Below are positions 43,712 through 51,731 of a stretch of 64,000 bases of DNA, one piece after another. The stretch comes from Sphingomonas endophytica (GTDB lineage Bacteria; Pseudomonadota; Alphaproteobacteria; Sphingomonadales; Sphingomonadaceae). The notes under the pieces were generated by a model. It saw only the letters and a program-made list of their open reading frames with translations. It ran no database searches and was not told the DNA's origin. The stretch is from positions 1-64,000 of the forward strand of contig NZ_JACIJN010000006.1 of the NCBI RefSeq assembly GCF_014199415.1, written 5' to 3'. Each line of letters opens with the position of its first letter. Position 1 is the stretch's first letter. The position numbers and the translations under genes are program-made.

Positions 43712-45103
43712 TCAGGCCACCGCCGCGCGGTTGCGCCCGTAGACGAAGTAGAGCCCGAGCCCGACGACGTTCCACAGCAGGAAATATCCCTGCGTCTTTG
43801 TCGGCAGGCTGAAGAACAGGTACGCGCACCCCAGCACGCCCAGCGTCCCGACCACCGGCGCCAGCGGGGCGCGGAACGTGCGCTCGGCATCCGGCGCGCG
43901 ACGGCGCATCACCATCATGCACACGCACACCGCGACGAACGCCGCCAGCGTGCCGGCATTGGCGAGCGCGGCGATCGCGTCGATCGGCATCACCCCCGCG
44001 ATCACCGCGACCAGCGCGGCGGTCATCAGCGTGATCCGCACCGGCGCGCCGCGCCGCGACACCTTCGCCAGTCCCGCGGGCAGCAGCCCGTCACGCGCCA
44101 TCACGAAGAAAATCCGGCTTTGTCCAAAGAGAAAGCCGAGCAGCACCGTCGGCAGCGCGATCACCGCGCTGGCGGCGAGGAAGGTCGCGAACCCCGGTCG
44201 CCCGATGTCGCGCAGGATCAGCGCCAGCGGCTCGGGCGATCCCGCGAACCGCGTGTAGCTGAGTGCGCCGACCGCCGCGACCGCGACGCCGACATAGATG
44301 ATGATGCACCCGAACATCGAGCCGATGATCCCGATCGACAGGTCGCGGCCGGGGTTCTTGGTTTCCTCCGCCGCGGTCGAGATCGCGTCGAAGCCATAGA
44401 AAGCGAAGAAGATGATCGCCGCCGCGGCCATCACCCCGCGCTCCTTGCCGTCCGGATCGACCGAGGCGGTGAAGCCGTGCGGCATGAACGGGTGGAGGTT
44501 GGCGGGGTCGAAATGCGGCAGCGCGACGATCACGAACACGGTCAGCGCGACCAGCTTCACCGCCACCAGCACCGCGTTGAGCGTCGCGCTCTCCTTGGTG
44601 CCGAAGCACAGCAACCCGGCGACGACCGCGATGATGAACACCGCCGGCATGTTGACGATCCCGCCCAGCTCCGGCCCGTTGGTCAGCGCGACCGGAAAGC
44701 CGAGCGGCGTCAGCAGCGCCGAGGCATAGCCCGACCAGCCGACCGCCACCGTCGAGACGACGAGCGAATATTCGAGGATCAGTGACCAGCCGATCACCCA
44801 GGCAATCACCTCGCCGAGCACGACATAGCTGTACGTATAGGCGCTGCCCGACGCGGGGATCATCGTCGACATCTCGGCATAAGCGAGCGCGGCGCAGGCA
44901 CAGATCGCGCCGGCGATCGCGAAGCTCAGCATCACCGCCGGCCCGGCACGATCCGCGCCAACGCCGATCAGCGTCAGGATCCCGGTCCCGACGATCGCGC
45001 CCACGCCCAGCGCGACGAGATGCGGCCACGACAGCGTACGGGCGAGGACCGGACCGTCGCCATGGTCGATCGCAATCGGCTTGCGCCGGAACAGACTGGA
45101 CAT
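43712..45103 (-). CDS. Amino acid permease (APC superfamily)
   Basis: A 463-residue membrane carrier with about 12 hydrophobic segments. The first reads LVALGVGAIVGTGILTLIG, the unwound-helix glycine motif of APC transporters. FAFYGFDAISTAAEETKNPGRD in the middle is the diagnostic block of the cationic amino acid transporter-like group. The substrate is not determined. It is convergent with the PhnA-like gene. A gap of about 260 bp with no supported gene separates it from the CoA-binding gene. Confidence 0.88.
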   Translation of the reverse strand: MSSLFRRKPIAIDHGDGPVLARTLSWPHLVALGVGAIVGTGILTLIGVGADRAGPAVMLSFAIAGAICACAALAYAEMSTMIPASGSAYTYSYVVLGEVIAWVIGWSLILEYSLVVSTVAVGWSGYASALLTPLGFPVALTNGPELGGIVNMPAVFIIAVVAGLLCFGTKESATLNAVLVAVKLVALTVFVIVALPHFDPANLHPFMPHGFTASVDPDGKERGVMAAAAIIFFAFYGFDAISTAAEETKNPGRDLSIGIIGSMFGCIIIYVGVAVAAVGALSYTRFAGSPEPLALILRDIGRPGFATFLAASAVIALPTVLLGFLFGQSRIFFVMARDGLLPAGLAKVSRRGAPVRITLMTAALVAVIAGVMPIDAIAALANAGTLAAFVAVCVCMMVMRRRAPDAERTFRAPLAPVVGTLGVLGCAYLFFSLPTKTQGYFLLWNVVGLGLYFVYGRNRAAVA

Positions 45104-45367
45104 GCACTCCCCTCATCTGGTGTTGAAGGAGATGTAACAGTTGCGACCAATGTTGGGGAGGGTGTGTAAAGGACGCCGTGGCCGACCATCCACCATGTTC
45201 GCCCGCCCGCGACGCGGGAAATCCAGAAAACCGAAGGCGCGCGACTCCAGCAAATACCCGCTCGTCCGAAATTTCGCTGCGCGAGGAGGACGCAAAGTCC
45301 ATGGAGTTTGATCCAGCAGAGCTGGATGCGGTGGCACCGCGCCGCTTCGACGTGAGTGGATCTAACT

Positions 45368-45799
45368 CTAGCCCGTCACCGGCTCGACCCCCAGACGCGG
45401 GATTTCGATTGCCGGACAGCGATCCATGACGACCTTCAGCCCCGCCGCCTCGGCGCGCGCGGCGGCGGCCTCGTCGATCACGCCGAGTTGCAGCCACACC
45501 GCCTTCGCTCCGATCGCAATCGCCTGATCGATCACCGCGCCGGCCTCCGAGGAGCGGCGGAAGATATCGACCATGTCGATCGGATCGCCGAGCTGGTCGA
45601 GATCGCGAAACACGAATTCGCCATGCACATGCGCGCCCGTGATCTGCGGATTGACCGGGATCACGCGACAGCCATGCGCCTGCAGCGCCGCCATCACGCC
45701 GTTGGAGGGACGCGTCGGACGGTCCGACGCGCCAACCAGCGCGATCGTGCGCACCTCTTCGAGCAGCGTCCTGATCTCGGCATCGGTGGTCAGCGGCAT
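45368..45799 (-). CDS. CoA-binding-domain protein
   Basis: A 143-residue single-domain CoA-binding protein (YccU-like). RTIALVGASDRPTRPSNGVMAAL is the Rossmann-like nucleotide loop, followed by RVIPVNPQ and DMVDIFRRSSEAG, AKAVWLQLGV and MDRCPAIEIPRLG. It resembles the N-terminal domain of succinyl-CoA synthetases but is free-standing; the partner is unknown. The ATG at 45799 was preferred to 45832 because family similarity starts there. Confidence 0.87.
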   Translation of the reverse strand: MPLTTDAEIRTLLEEVRTIALVGASDRPTRPSNGVMAALQAHGCRVIPVNPQITGAHVHGEFVFRDLDQLGDPIDMVDIFRRSSEAGAVIDQAIAIGAKAVWLQLGVIDEAAAARAEAAGLKVVMDRCPAIEIPRLGVEPVTG

Positions 45800-45845
45800 G
45801 GTCCGGGCTCCTTCGCCGACAGAACGAGCCATGCTGCCGAACGGT

Positions 45846-46703
45846 TCAGGGCGCGCGCAACGCCCAGCGCAGCACGCGGCTCATCCCGTCCGCGCCCGCG
45901 CGGATCGCAGGACGCGCAAGCGGCGGCGCGCGGCGGTCATGCAGCGCTGCCGCCCAGTCGGGGAGCAGATCGAGCGCCGCCGCGCCCGCCACCGCCAGCC
46001 CCGCGGCCTGCGCGCGATCCGGGCCGGGGGCGAGCAGCGCGTCGGCGACCTCGCGCACGCGGTGATCGCTGCGCAGATGCGCGCGGACGGCGCGGTAATA
46101 AGCGGTGATATCGGCGCGCGAGCGCGGCACGTCACGCGCGCCGAGCCGCTCGGCGACGATCGCGACATCGGCGACGTAGCGGTCCTGATCTTCGGGCGTC
46201 AGCGCCGCATCGCGATAACGCAGATAGCCGCGCAGAAAGCTGTCGGTCTCGGCAACATGCACCCAGGTCAGCAGCGCGGAGTCGTTCGCGTCATATGGCG
46301 TTCCGTCGGGCAAATGGCCGTGGATGCGGTCGTGAATCGCGCGGACATGCGCGATCGTGCGCTCCGCCAGCGCGGTCGGCCCGTACGTGGTGACGGCGAT
46401 GAACTGTGCGGTGCGACGCAGCCGCCCGAGCCGGTCGCGCCGGAAGTCGCTATGATCCCACACCCCCGCCAAGGCACCGGGATACAACATCTGGAGCAGC
46501 AAGGCGGATATACCGCCGATCATCATCGCGGAGAAGTCGCCGTGCACCCGCCATGCGGGCGAGGTGTCGGCGATCAGTCCGGGGTCGCCGGGCGGGCGGG
46601 CGAGGTCCAGCTCGCCACTGCCCACCATCTCGCGCAGGGCCTGCGCGAGCGACGCACGGGCACGGTCGACCGCCGGTGCGATCATCGGATCGACGATCGA
46701 CAT
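45846..46703 (-). CDS. MpaB/DUF2236-like protein
   Basis: A 285-residue protein of the oxygenase MpaB family (DUF2236). The N-terminal half has GDFSAMMIGGISALLLQMLYPG, and DSALLTWVHVAETDSFLRGY contains the conserved HVAET block that may bind a cofactor (haem in some relatives). It is cytoplasmic by absence of a signal peptide. The reaction is unknown; an oxidase role is inferred from relatives. It lies 30 bp upstream of mucR's stop side on the same strand. Confidence 0.82.
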   Translation of the reverse strand: MSIVDPMIAPAVDRARASLAQALREMVGSGELDLARPPGDPGLIADTSPAWRVHGDFSAMMIGGISALLLQMLYPGALAGVWDHSDFRRDRLGRLRRTAQFIAVTTYGPTALAERTIAHVRAIHDRIHGHLPDGTPYDANDSALLTWVHVAETDSFLRGYLRYRDAALTPEDQDRYVADVAIVAERLGARDVPRSRADITAYYRAVRAHLRSDHRVREVADALLAPGPDRAQAAGLAVAGAAALDLLPDWAAALHDRRAPPLARPAIRAGADGMSRVLRWALRAP

Positions 46704-46732
46704 CGGCGTCCCGCCCCATGCGCTGCGAGGGA

Positions 46733-47239
46733 TCAGCCCTCCGCCTGCGCAGCCTTGCGGCGACCACGCCCGCCGGTCGCCGGCTCGGCGGCCGGAGCAG
46801 CTTCGCCACGACGCGCGCCGGGCTTGCGGCCGAGGCCGATCTTCTTGGCCATGTCGCGACGCGCTTCCGAATAGCTTTCGGCGACCATCGGATAGTCGGG
46901 CTTCAGGCCATAACGCTGACGATAGTCGTCCGGGGTAAGACCATGACCGGCCAGATGGCGACGCAGCGTCTTGTAAGGCTTGCCGTCGATCAGCGAGATC
47001 AGATGATCCTTCGACGCAAGCGACTTCCGCACCGACACCGCAGGCGTATATTCGGCGGCGGGCTCTTCCGGCGCCGACGGCGCAGTCGAGGACGATAGGT
47101 TCGTCACCGCGTCATGCATCGTGCGCAGAAATGCCGGCACATCCTCACCCGAGGCGCGGGTGTTGGGATTGGCGAGCCACGCGATGGTCAGTTCGGTGGC
47201 AAGCTCAACCGCGTTGGCGGTCATGGTATCTTCGGACAT
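46733..47239 (-). CDS. MucR/Ros-family transcriptional regulator, Cys-less zinc-finger variant
   Basis: A 168-residue regulator. The DNA-binding region reads DGKPYKTLRRHLAGHGLTPDD, then YRQRYGLKPDYPMVAESYSE. Classical MucR/Ros have CLEDGK here with a C-x2-C/D...H...H zinc site. In this protein the first Cys is Ser, so a canonical zinc site is not complete although two His remain. The C-terminus is rich in Arg/Ala and Gly. GGGAG lies 6 nt before the start. MucR regulators silence AT-rich promoters in Alphaproteobacteria. Its own upstream region (47240-47464) is AT-richer than the surroundings and may carry self-binding sites. Confidence 0.9.
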   Translation of the reverse strand: MSEDTMTANAVELATELTIAWLANPNTRASGEDVPAFLRTMHDAVTNLSSSTAPSAPEEPAAEYTPAVSVRKSLASKDHLISLIDGKPYKTLRRHLAGHGLTPDDYRQRYGLKPDYPMVAESYSEARRDMAKKIGLGRKPGARRGEAAPAAEPATGGRGRRKAAQAEG

Positions 47240-47464
47240 GGGGGGCTCCCTTATTTACATGGCTCGCCCTAGACAGCGTTTAGCGACAGGTCAACGCGTC
47301 ACCCAAATGAAATCAACATGTATCTATTTGCATCATCAAATATCGGCCGGGAACCTTCGGGGGCTTGCGCTTTGCAACACGTATCACGCCGGTGTCGCTT
47401 GACCGCAGCGCAAGACCGCGTCCATGATCGGGACAATCAAGAATGAATAAAAAGGGGCCTCGCC

Positions 47465-48883
47465 ATGAATTCGATCCGCACGCGGCGCGTGTTGCTGTCG
47501 GCCGCGTTGCTGGCGCTGCCGCTCTCGGCCTGCGCCACCGCCAAGGATAAGCCCGCAACGACCGCGAAGAAGGCGCCGCCGGTTCGTTACGCCCGCAACC
47601 CCTATCCTTCGACCTACCACGGCTATCCTGGCACGCCGACGCTGGTCCGCAACGTCACCGTCTTCGACGGCGAGGGCGGGCGGATCGATGGCGGCGCGGT
47701 GCTGTTCGCCGATGGCAAGGTGGTTGCGGTCGGGCAGACGCTCGACGCGCCGGCCGGCGCGACGGTGATCGACGGACAGGGCAAATACGTCACCCCCGGC
47801 GTCGTCGACATCCACAGCCACCTCGGCGACTATCCGACCCCGTCGGTGCAGGCGCATTCGGACGGCAACGAGGCGACCGCGCCGATCACCGCCGACGTCT
47901 GGGCCGAACACAGCGTCTGGCCGCAGGACCCCGGCTTCGGCCGCGCGCTGGCGAACGGCGGGGTGACGACGCTGCAGATCCTGCCAGGTTCAGCCAACCT
48001 GATGGGCGGACGCAGCGTGGTGCTCAAGAACGTCTATGCGCGCACGATGCAGGCGATGAAGTTCCCCGGCGCGCCTTACGGCCTGAAGATGGCGTGCGGC
48101 GAGAACCCCAAGCGCGTCTACGGCAGCAAGAACCGAGAGCCCTCGACGCGGATGGGCAACGTCGCGGTCGATCGCCAGACCTGGGCGAAGGCGGTCGCCT
48201 ACAAGCGCAAGTGGGACAAATACGAGGCCGAGGGCGGCGACGCCCCCGATCGCGACATCGGCATGGACACGCTGCGTGGCGTGCTGTCGGGCGAGATCAT
48301 GGTCCAGAACCATTGCTACCGCGCCGACGAGATGGCGATCGTCCTCGATATGGCCAAGGAGTTCGGCTACCACGTCACCGCCTTCCACCACGCGGTCGAG
48401 GCGTACAAGATCGCCGATCTGCTCAAGTCGAGCGGCACCTGCGCGGCGGTGTGGGCCGACTGGTACGGCTTCAAGATGGAAAGCTATGACGGGATCGGCG
48501 AGAACCTGGCGATCCTCGAAAATGCCGGCGCCTGCGCGATGATCCATTCCGACGACGAAAACGGCATCCAGCGGCTCAACCAGGAAGTCGCCAAGGTGCT
48601 GTCGTCGGCACGCCATTCGGGGATCCAAATCAGCGATGCGGCGGCGTGGAAATGGCTGTCGCTCGCGCCGGCCAAGGCGCTTGGCATCGACGCGCAGACC
48701 GGCAGCCTGAAGCCGGGCAAGATGGCCGACGTGGTGCTGTGGAATGGCAATCCGTTCAGCGTCTACACGCGACCGGAAAAGGTCTGGGTCGATGGTGCTT
48801 TGCTCTACGATGCCAATGATCCGAAACGTCGCCCAGTGAGCGACTTCGAACTCGGCCAGCCCGGCTCGGGAGACGTCAAGTGA
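47465..48883 (+). CDS. Exported amidohydrolase (lipoprotein)
   Basis: A 472-residue metal-dependent hydrolase of the amidohydrolase superfamily. The signal peptide ends in LSAC with Cys23 as the likely lipidated residue. All metal positions are visible: His117 and His119 in VDIHSHLGD, His in VQNHCYRADE, His in TAFHHAVEAYK, and Asp in IHSDDENG. Relatives include imidazolonepropionase-like and prolidase-like enzymes; the substrate is not clear. The start is followed by a GTGA overlap with the next amidohydrolase, so the pair is translationally coupled. Confidence 0.88.
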   Translation: MNSIRTRRVLLSAALLALPLSACATAKDKPATTAKKAPPVRYARNPYPSTYHGYPGTPTLVRNVTVFDGEGGRIDGGAVLFADGKVVAVGQTLDAPAGATVIDGQGKYVTPGVVDIHSHLGDYPTPSVQAHSDGNEATAPITADVWAEHSVWPQDPGFGRALANGGVTTLQILPGSANLMGGRSVVLKNVYARTMQAMKFPGAPYGLKMACGENPKRVYGSKNREPSTRMGNVAVDRQTWAKAVAYKRKWDKYEAEGGDAPDRDIGMDTLRGVLSGEIMVQNHCYRADEMAIVLDMAKEFGYHVTAFHHAVEAYKIADLLKSSGTCAAVWADWYGFKMESYDGIGENLAILENAGACAMIHSDDENGIQRLNQEVAKVLSSARHSGIQISDAAAWKWLSLAPAKALGIDAQTGSLKPGKMADVVLWNGNPFSVYTRPEKVWVDGALLYDANDPKRRPVSDFELGQPGSGDVK

Positions 48884-50175
48884 AGCGCGCGCTGCTCCTC
48901 CTCGCCACGATGCTGGCGACTCCCGCTGCCGCGCAGACCGTCGCGATCACCGGCGGCACGGTCGCGATCGGCGACGGCTCCGCGCCGATCGAGGGTGGCA
49001 CGGTGGTGATCGCCAACGGGCGGATCGTCGCCGCCGGGCGCGGCGTCGCGGTCCCGGCCGGCGCGCAGGTGATCGACGCGGCGGGCAAATGGGTGTCGGC
49101 GGGCGTCGTCTCGGCGCTGACCGACCTGTCGCTGGTCGATGCCGATGGCGTACAGGAAAGCAATGACGCCGGCGCGCGCAACTCGCCGTTCAAGGCTGCG
49201 ATCGACGTGTCGCTGGCGGTCAATCCCGCGGCGGTGAAGATCGCCAACGAGCGGCTGTTCGGCGTGACCCGCGCGATCGTGACGCCGAGCGCCGAAAGCT
49301 CGATCTTCGCCGGGCAGGGCGCGATCATCGATCTCGGCGCGGACCCGGATGCGGTGACGCGGCCGCGCGCGTTCCAGTTCGTCGAGCTGGGCGAAGGCGG
49401 CGGCAAGCTGGCGGGCGGCAGCCGCCCGGCGGCCTATGCTTTGCTCCGCGACGCCTTTGCGCAGGCGCAGGACTTCCGCCGCAACCCCGCCGCGTTCGAC
49501 GGCCGCTCGCGCGACGCCTTGGTGACGCGCGCCGACGCCGAAGCGCTGCTGCGCGTGCTCGACGGGCAGGTGCCGTTGCTGGCGCATGTCGAGCGCGCGG
49601 CGGATATCCGCAACGTGCTGGCGCTGCCGCGCGAGTATCCGAAGCTCCGGCTGGTGCTGGTCGGCGTGACCGAGGGCTGGCTGGTCGCGCGCGAGATCGC
49701 CGCCGCCAAGGTTCCGGTGATCGCAGCGGCGCTCGCCGACCTGCCCGCGCAGTTCGAGAATCTTGCTGCGACCGAGTCGAACGTCGGGCGGTTGCGCGCC
49801 GCCGGGGTGCCGGTGGCGCTCGCCTCGACCGGCGCGTCGGGCGGCGACCATGTGCTGCGGCAGTTCGCGGGCAACCTCGTCGCGATCGCGCGCATACCGG
49901 GCGCGACCGGGCTCGACTGGGGACAGGCGTTCGCGTCGATCACTAGCGGTCCGGCCGAGGCGATCGGCATGGGCGGCGAGATCGGCTCGCTGCGCGCCGG
50001 GCGCCGCGCCGATGTGGTGATCTGGGATGGCGATCCGCTGGAGCTGTCGTCGGTGCCGGTCGCGACGTGGATCGACGGAGTGTCGCAACCGATGCGCTCG
50101 CGTCAGACCGAGTTGCGGGATCGGTATTTGGCTCCCACGGAGGGTGCGTTGCCCAAAGCCTACGAGCGGCGCTGA
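48880..50175 (+). CDS. Degenerate exported amidohydrolase paralogue
   Basis: 431 residues with a signal peptide (about 1-18, LLATMLATPAAA) and the amidohydrolase fold pattern GGTVAIGDGSAPIEGGTVVI. The HxH motif is replaced (VSALTDLSL), the middle His region reads LVGVTEGW, and the catalytic Asp region reads ALASTGASGGD. Only one His (LLAHVERA) remains. The C-terminal GSLRAGRRADVVIWDGDPLE is intact. It may be a pseudo-enzyme that pairs with the first amidohydrolase. It starts with GTG at 48880 overlapping the upstream stop. Confidence 0.85.
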   Translation: MKRALLLLATMLATPAAAQTVAITGGTVAIGDGSAPIEGGTVVIANGRIVAAGRGVAVPAGAQVIDAAGKWVSAGVVSALTDLSLVDADGVQESNDAGARNSPFKAAIDVSLAVNPAAVKIANERLFGVTRAIVTPSAESSIFAGQGAIIDLGADPDAVTRPRAFQFVELGEGGGKLAGGSRPAAYALLRDAFAQAQDFRRNPAAFDGRSRDALVTRADAEALLRVLDGQVPLLAHVERAADIRNVLALPREYPKLRLVLVGVTEGWLVAREIAAAKVPVIAAALADLPAQFENLAATESNVGRLRAAGVPVALASTGASGGDHVLRQFAGNLVAIARIPGATGLDWGQAFASITSGPAEAIGMGGEIGSLRAGRRADVVIWDGDPLELSSVPVATWIDGVSQPMRSRQTELRDRYLAPTEGALPKAYERR

Positions 50176-50195
50176 CTCACGTCGCTGCTCCCCTC

Positions 50196-50288
50196 GTCAT
50201 CCCCGCGCAGGCGGGGATCCAGACACGCAGGTCCGTCGATCGAGGCGAGACGTCCGAGGTTCTGGAGTCCCGTCGGTGCGGGAATCAC
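50196..50288. repeat. Composite 93-bp REP pair (family C), copy 2
   Basis: GTCATCCCCGC-GCAG-GCGGGGATCCAGAC at the left and TTCTGGAGTCCCG...GCGGGAATCAC at the right; similar in length and internal sequence to 43606-43698. It is between convergent genes. Confidence 0.8.
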
Positions 50289-50314
50289 GACGGGAGCCGG
50301 CGCGGCGAACGCCC

Positions 50315-51352
50315 TCACCCCATCGTCAGCACGATCTTCCCCACATGGCTGCCCTCTTCCATCCGCCGGTGCGCGTCCGCGGCTCGCGCGAACGGAAAGC
50401 TGCGGTCCATCACCGGCCTGAGCTTCCCCGCTTCGGCGAACGGCCACACCGTCCGCGCGATCTCCTCGGTCACCAGCGCCTTGAACCCCGCGTCGCGCGC
50501 GCGCAGCGTCGAGCCGGTCAGCGTTAGCCGCCGCTTCATGATCTCGAACAAAGGCACCGTTGCCGACGCGCCGCGCTGCACTGCGATCGAGACGTGGCGG
50601 CCGTCGTCGGCCAGGCATTGCAGGTTGCGCGGGACATAATCGCCTCCGACCATGTCGAGCACCGCCGCGCAGCCACGCCCCTTGGTGATCTCCTTGACCC
50701 GTGCGACGAAATCCTCCGCCTTATAGTCGATTGCGTGATCCGCGCCGAGCCGCAGCGCCGCGGCCTGCTTCTCGGGCGAGCCGACCGTCACGATCACCTC
50801 CAGCCCGAACAGATTGCCCAGCGTAATCGCCATCGTCCCGATCCCGCTGGTCCCGCCATGCACCAACACGGTATCACCCTCGACCGCAAAGGCGCGCTCG
50901 AAGAGGTTCGTCCAGACGGTGAACAGCGTCTCGGGCAGCGCCGCCGCCTCCTCCAGCGTCAGCGCGTCGGGAACCGGCAGGCATTGCGCGGCCGGCGCGA
51001 CCGCATAATCGGCATAGCCGCCCCCCGCGATCAACGCGCAGACCCGGCGGCCGAGCAGGTCGGGATCGACGCCCTCGCCCAGCGCGACCACCTCACCCGC
51101 GATCTCCAGCCCCAGCGTCGAGGGCGCGCCGGGCGGCGGCGGGTACAACCCCTGCCGCTGCATGACGTCGGGACGGTTCACCCCCGCCGCGGCGACGCGC
51201 ACCAGCACCTCGCCGTCGCCCGGCACAGGGACGGTGCGCGGCACGGGTACCAGCACCTCGGGCCCACCGGCCTCGGCAGGGTCGATCGCCAGCATCGTAT
51301 CGGGGACGTCTGTCATCGTGTCGGGGAACCCTGTCTTGCGGTCGGCGACCAT
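50315..51352 (-). CDS. NAD(P)H-quinone oxidoreductase (zinc-independent MDR, PIG3-like)
   Basis: A 345-residue medium-chain oxidoreductase. VRVAAAGVNRPDVMQRQGLYPP and LGLEIAGEVVALGEGVD identify the quinone oxidoreductase group. GGTSGIGTMAITL is the NADPH-binding loop, and the catalytic-zinc cysteine is absent. The start at 51352 is supported by CGGAG about 7 nt before it; an alternative starts at 51316. It is divergent from a DUF1192 gene. The physiological quinone is unknown. Confidence 0.87.
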   Translation of the reverse strand: MVADRKTGFPDTMTDVPDTMLAIDPAEAGGPEVLVPVPRTVPVPGDGEVLVRVAAAGVNRPDVMQRQGLYPPPPGAPSTLGLEIAGEVVALGEGVDPDLLGRRVCALIAGGGYADYAVAPAAQCLPVPDALTLEEAAALPETLFTVWTNLFERAFAVEGDTVLVHGGTSGIGTMAITLGNLFGLEVIVTVGSPEKQAAALRLGADHAIDYKAEDFVARVKEITKGRGCAAVLDMVGGDYVPRNLQCLADDGRHVSIAVQRGASATVPLFEIMKRRLTLTGSTLRARDAGFKALVTEEIARTVWPFAEAGKLRPVMDRSFPFARAADAHRRMEEGSHVGKIVLTMG

Positions 51353-51380
51353 ATTGACTCCGTCTTCCCCAGCGTCAACG

Positions 51381-51587
51381 ATGCTGCCCGTGGACCTCGA
51401 CGACATCCTTGGCGCCCGCCCCGACGACCCGCTGACCGCGCTGCTGCGCGAGGACCTTGATCGGCTGTCGGTCGCGGAGCTGGAAGCGCGCGTCGCGGCG
51501 CTGGAGGGCGAGATTGCCCGGACGCGCAAAAAGATCGAAGGCGCCGTTAACCATCGTGCAAGTGCCGACGCGATATTCAGAAAATAA
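51381..51587 (+). CDS. DUF1192 protein
   Basis: 68 residues. MLPVDLDDILGARPDD followed by LTALLREDLDRLSVAELEARV is the DUF1192 pattern, a small alphaproteobacterial family with a predicted coiled coil at the C-terminus (RVAALEGEIARTRKKIE). Its function is not known. It is divergent from the quinone oxidoreductase with 28 bp between starts, so the two promoters must overlap. Confidence 0.85.
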   Translation: MLPVDLDDILGARPDDPLTALLREDLDRLSVAELEARVAALEGEIARTRKKIEGAVNHRASADAIFRK

Positions 51588-51731
51588 GACCGGCACCTTA
51601 GCGTGGGTGACAGGGTTATGCGTGCAGGGTCGAGAGGGTGATGACGGCGGACGCTTGATGCGGCGCCCCATCATCACGACATTCGTGGCAAGGGGTCGCG
51701 TGGCTTCACGCGGCCTGCAAGGAGTAACCTG

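Noticed and set aside
45104..45367. Short frames on both strands between the amino acid permease and the CoA-binding gene
   Set aside because: No ribosome-binding site or recognisable sequence; treated as intergenic.
51588..51731. A clpS gene directly before clpA
   Set aside because: The interval is too short and has no ClpS-like frame in any phase.
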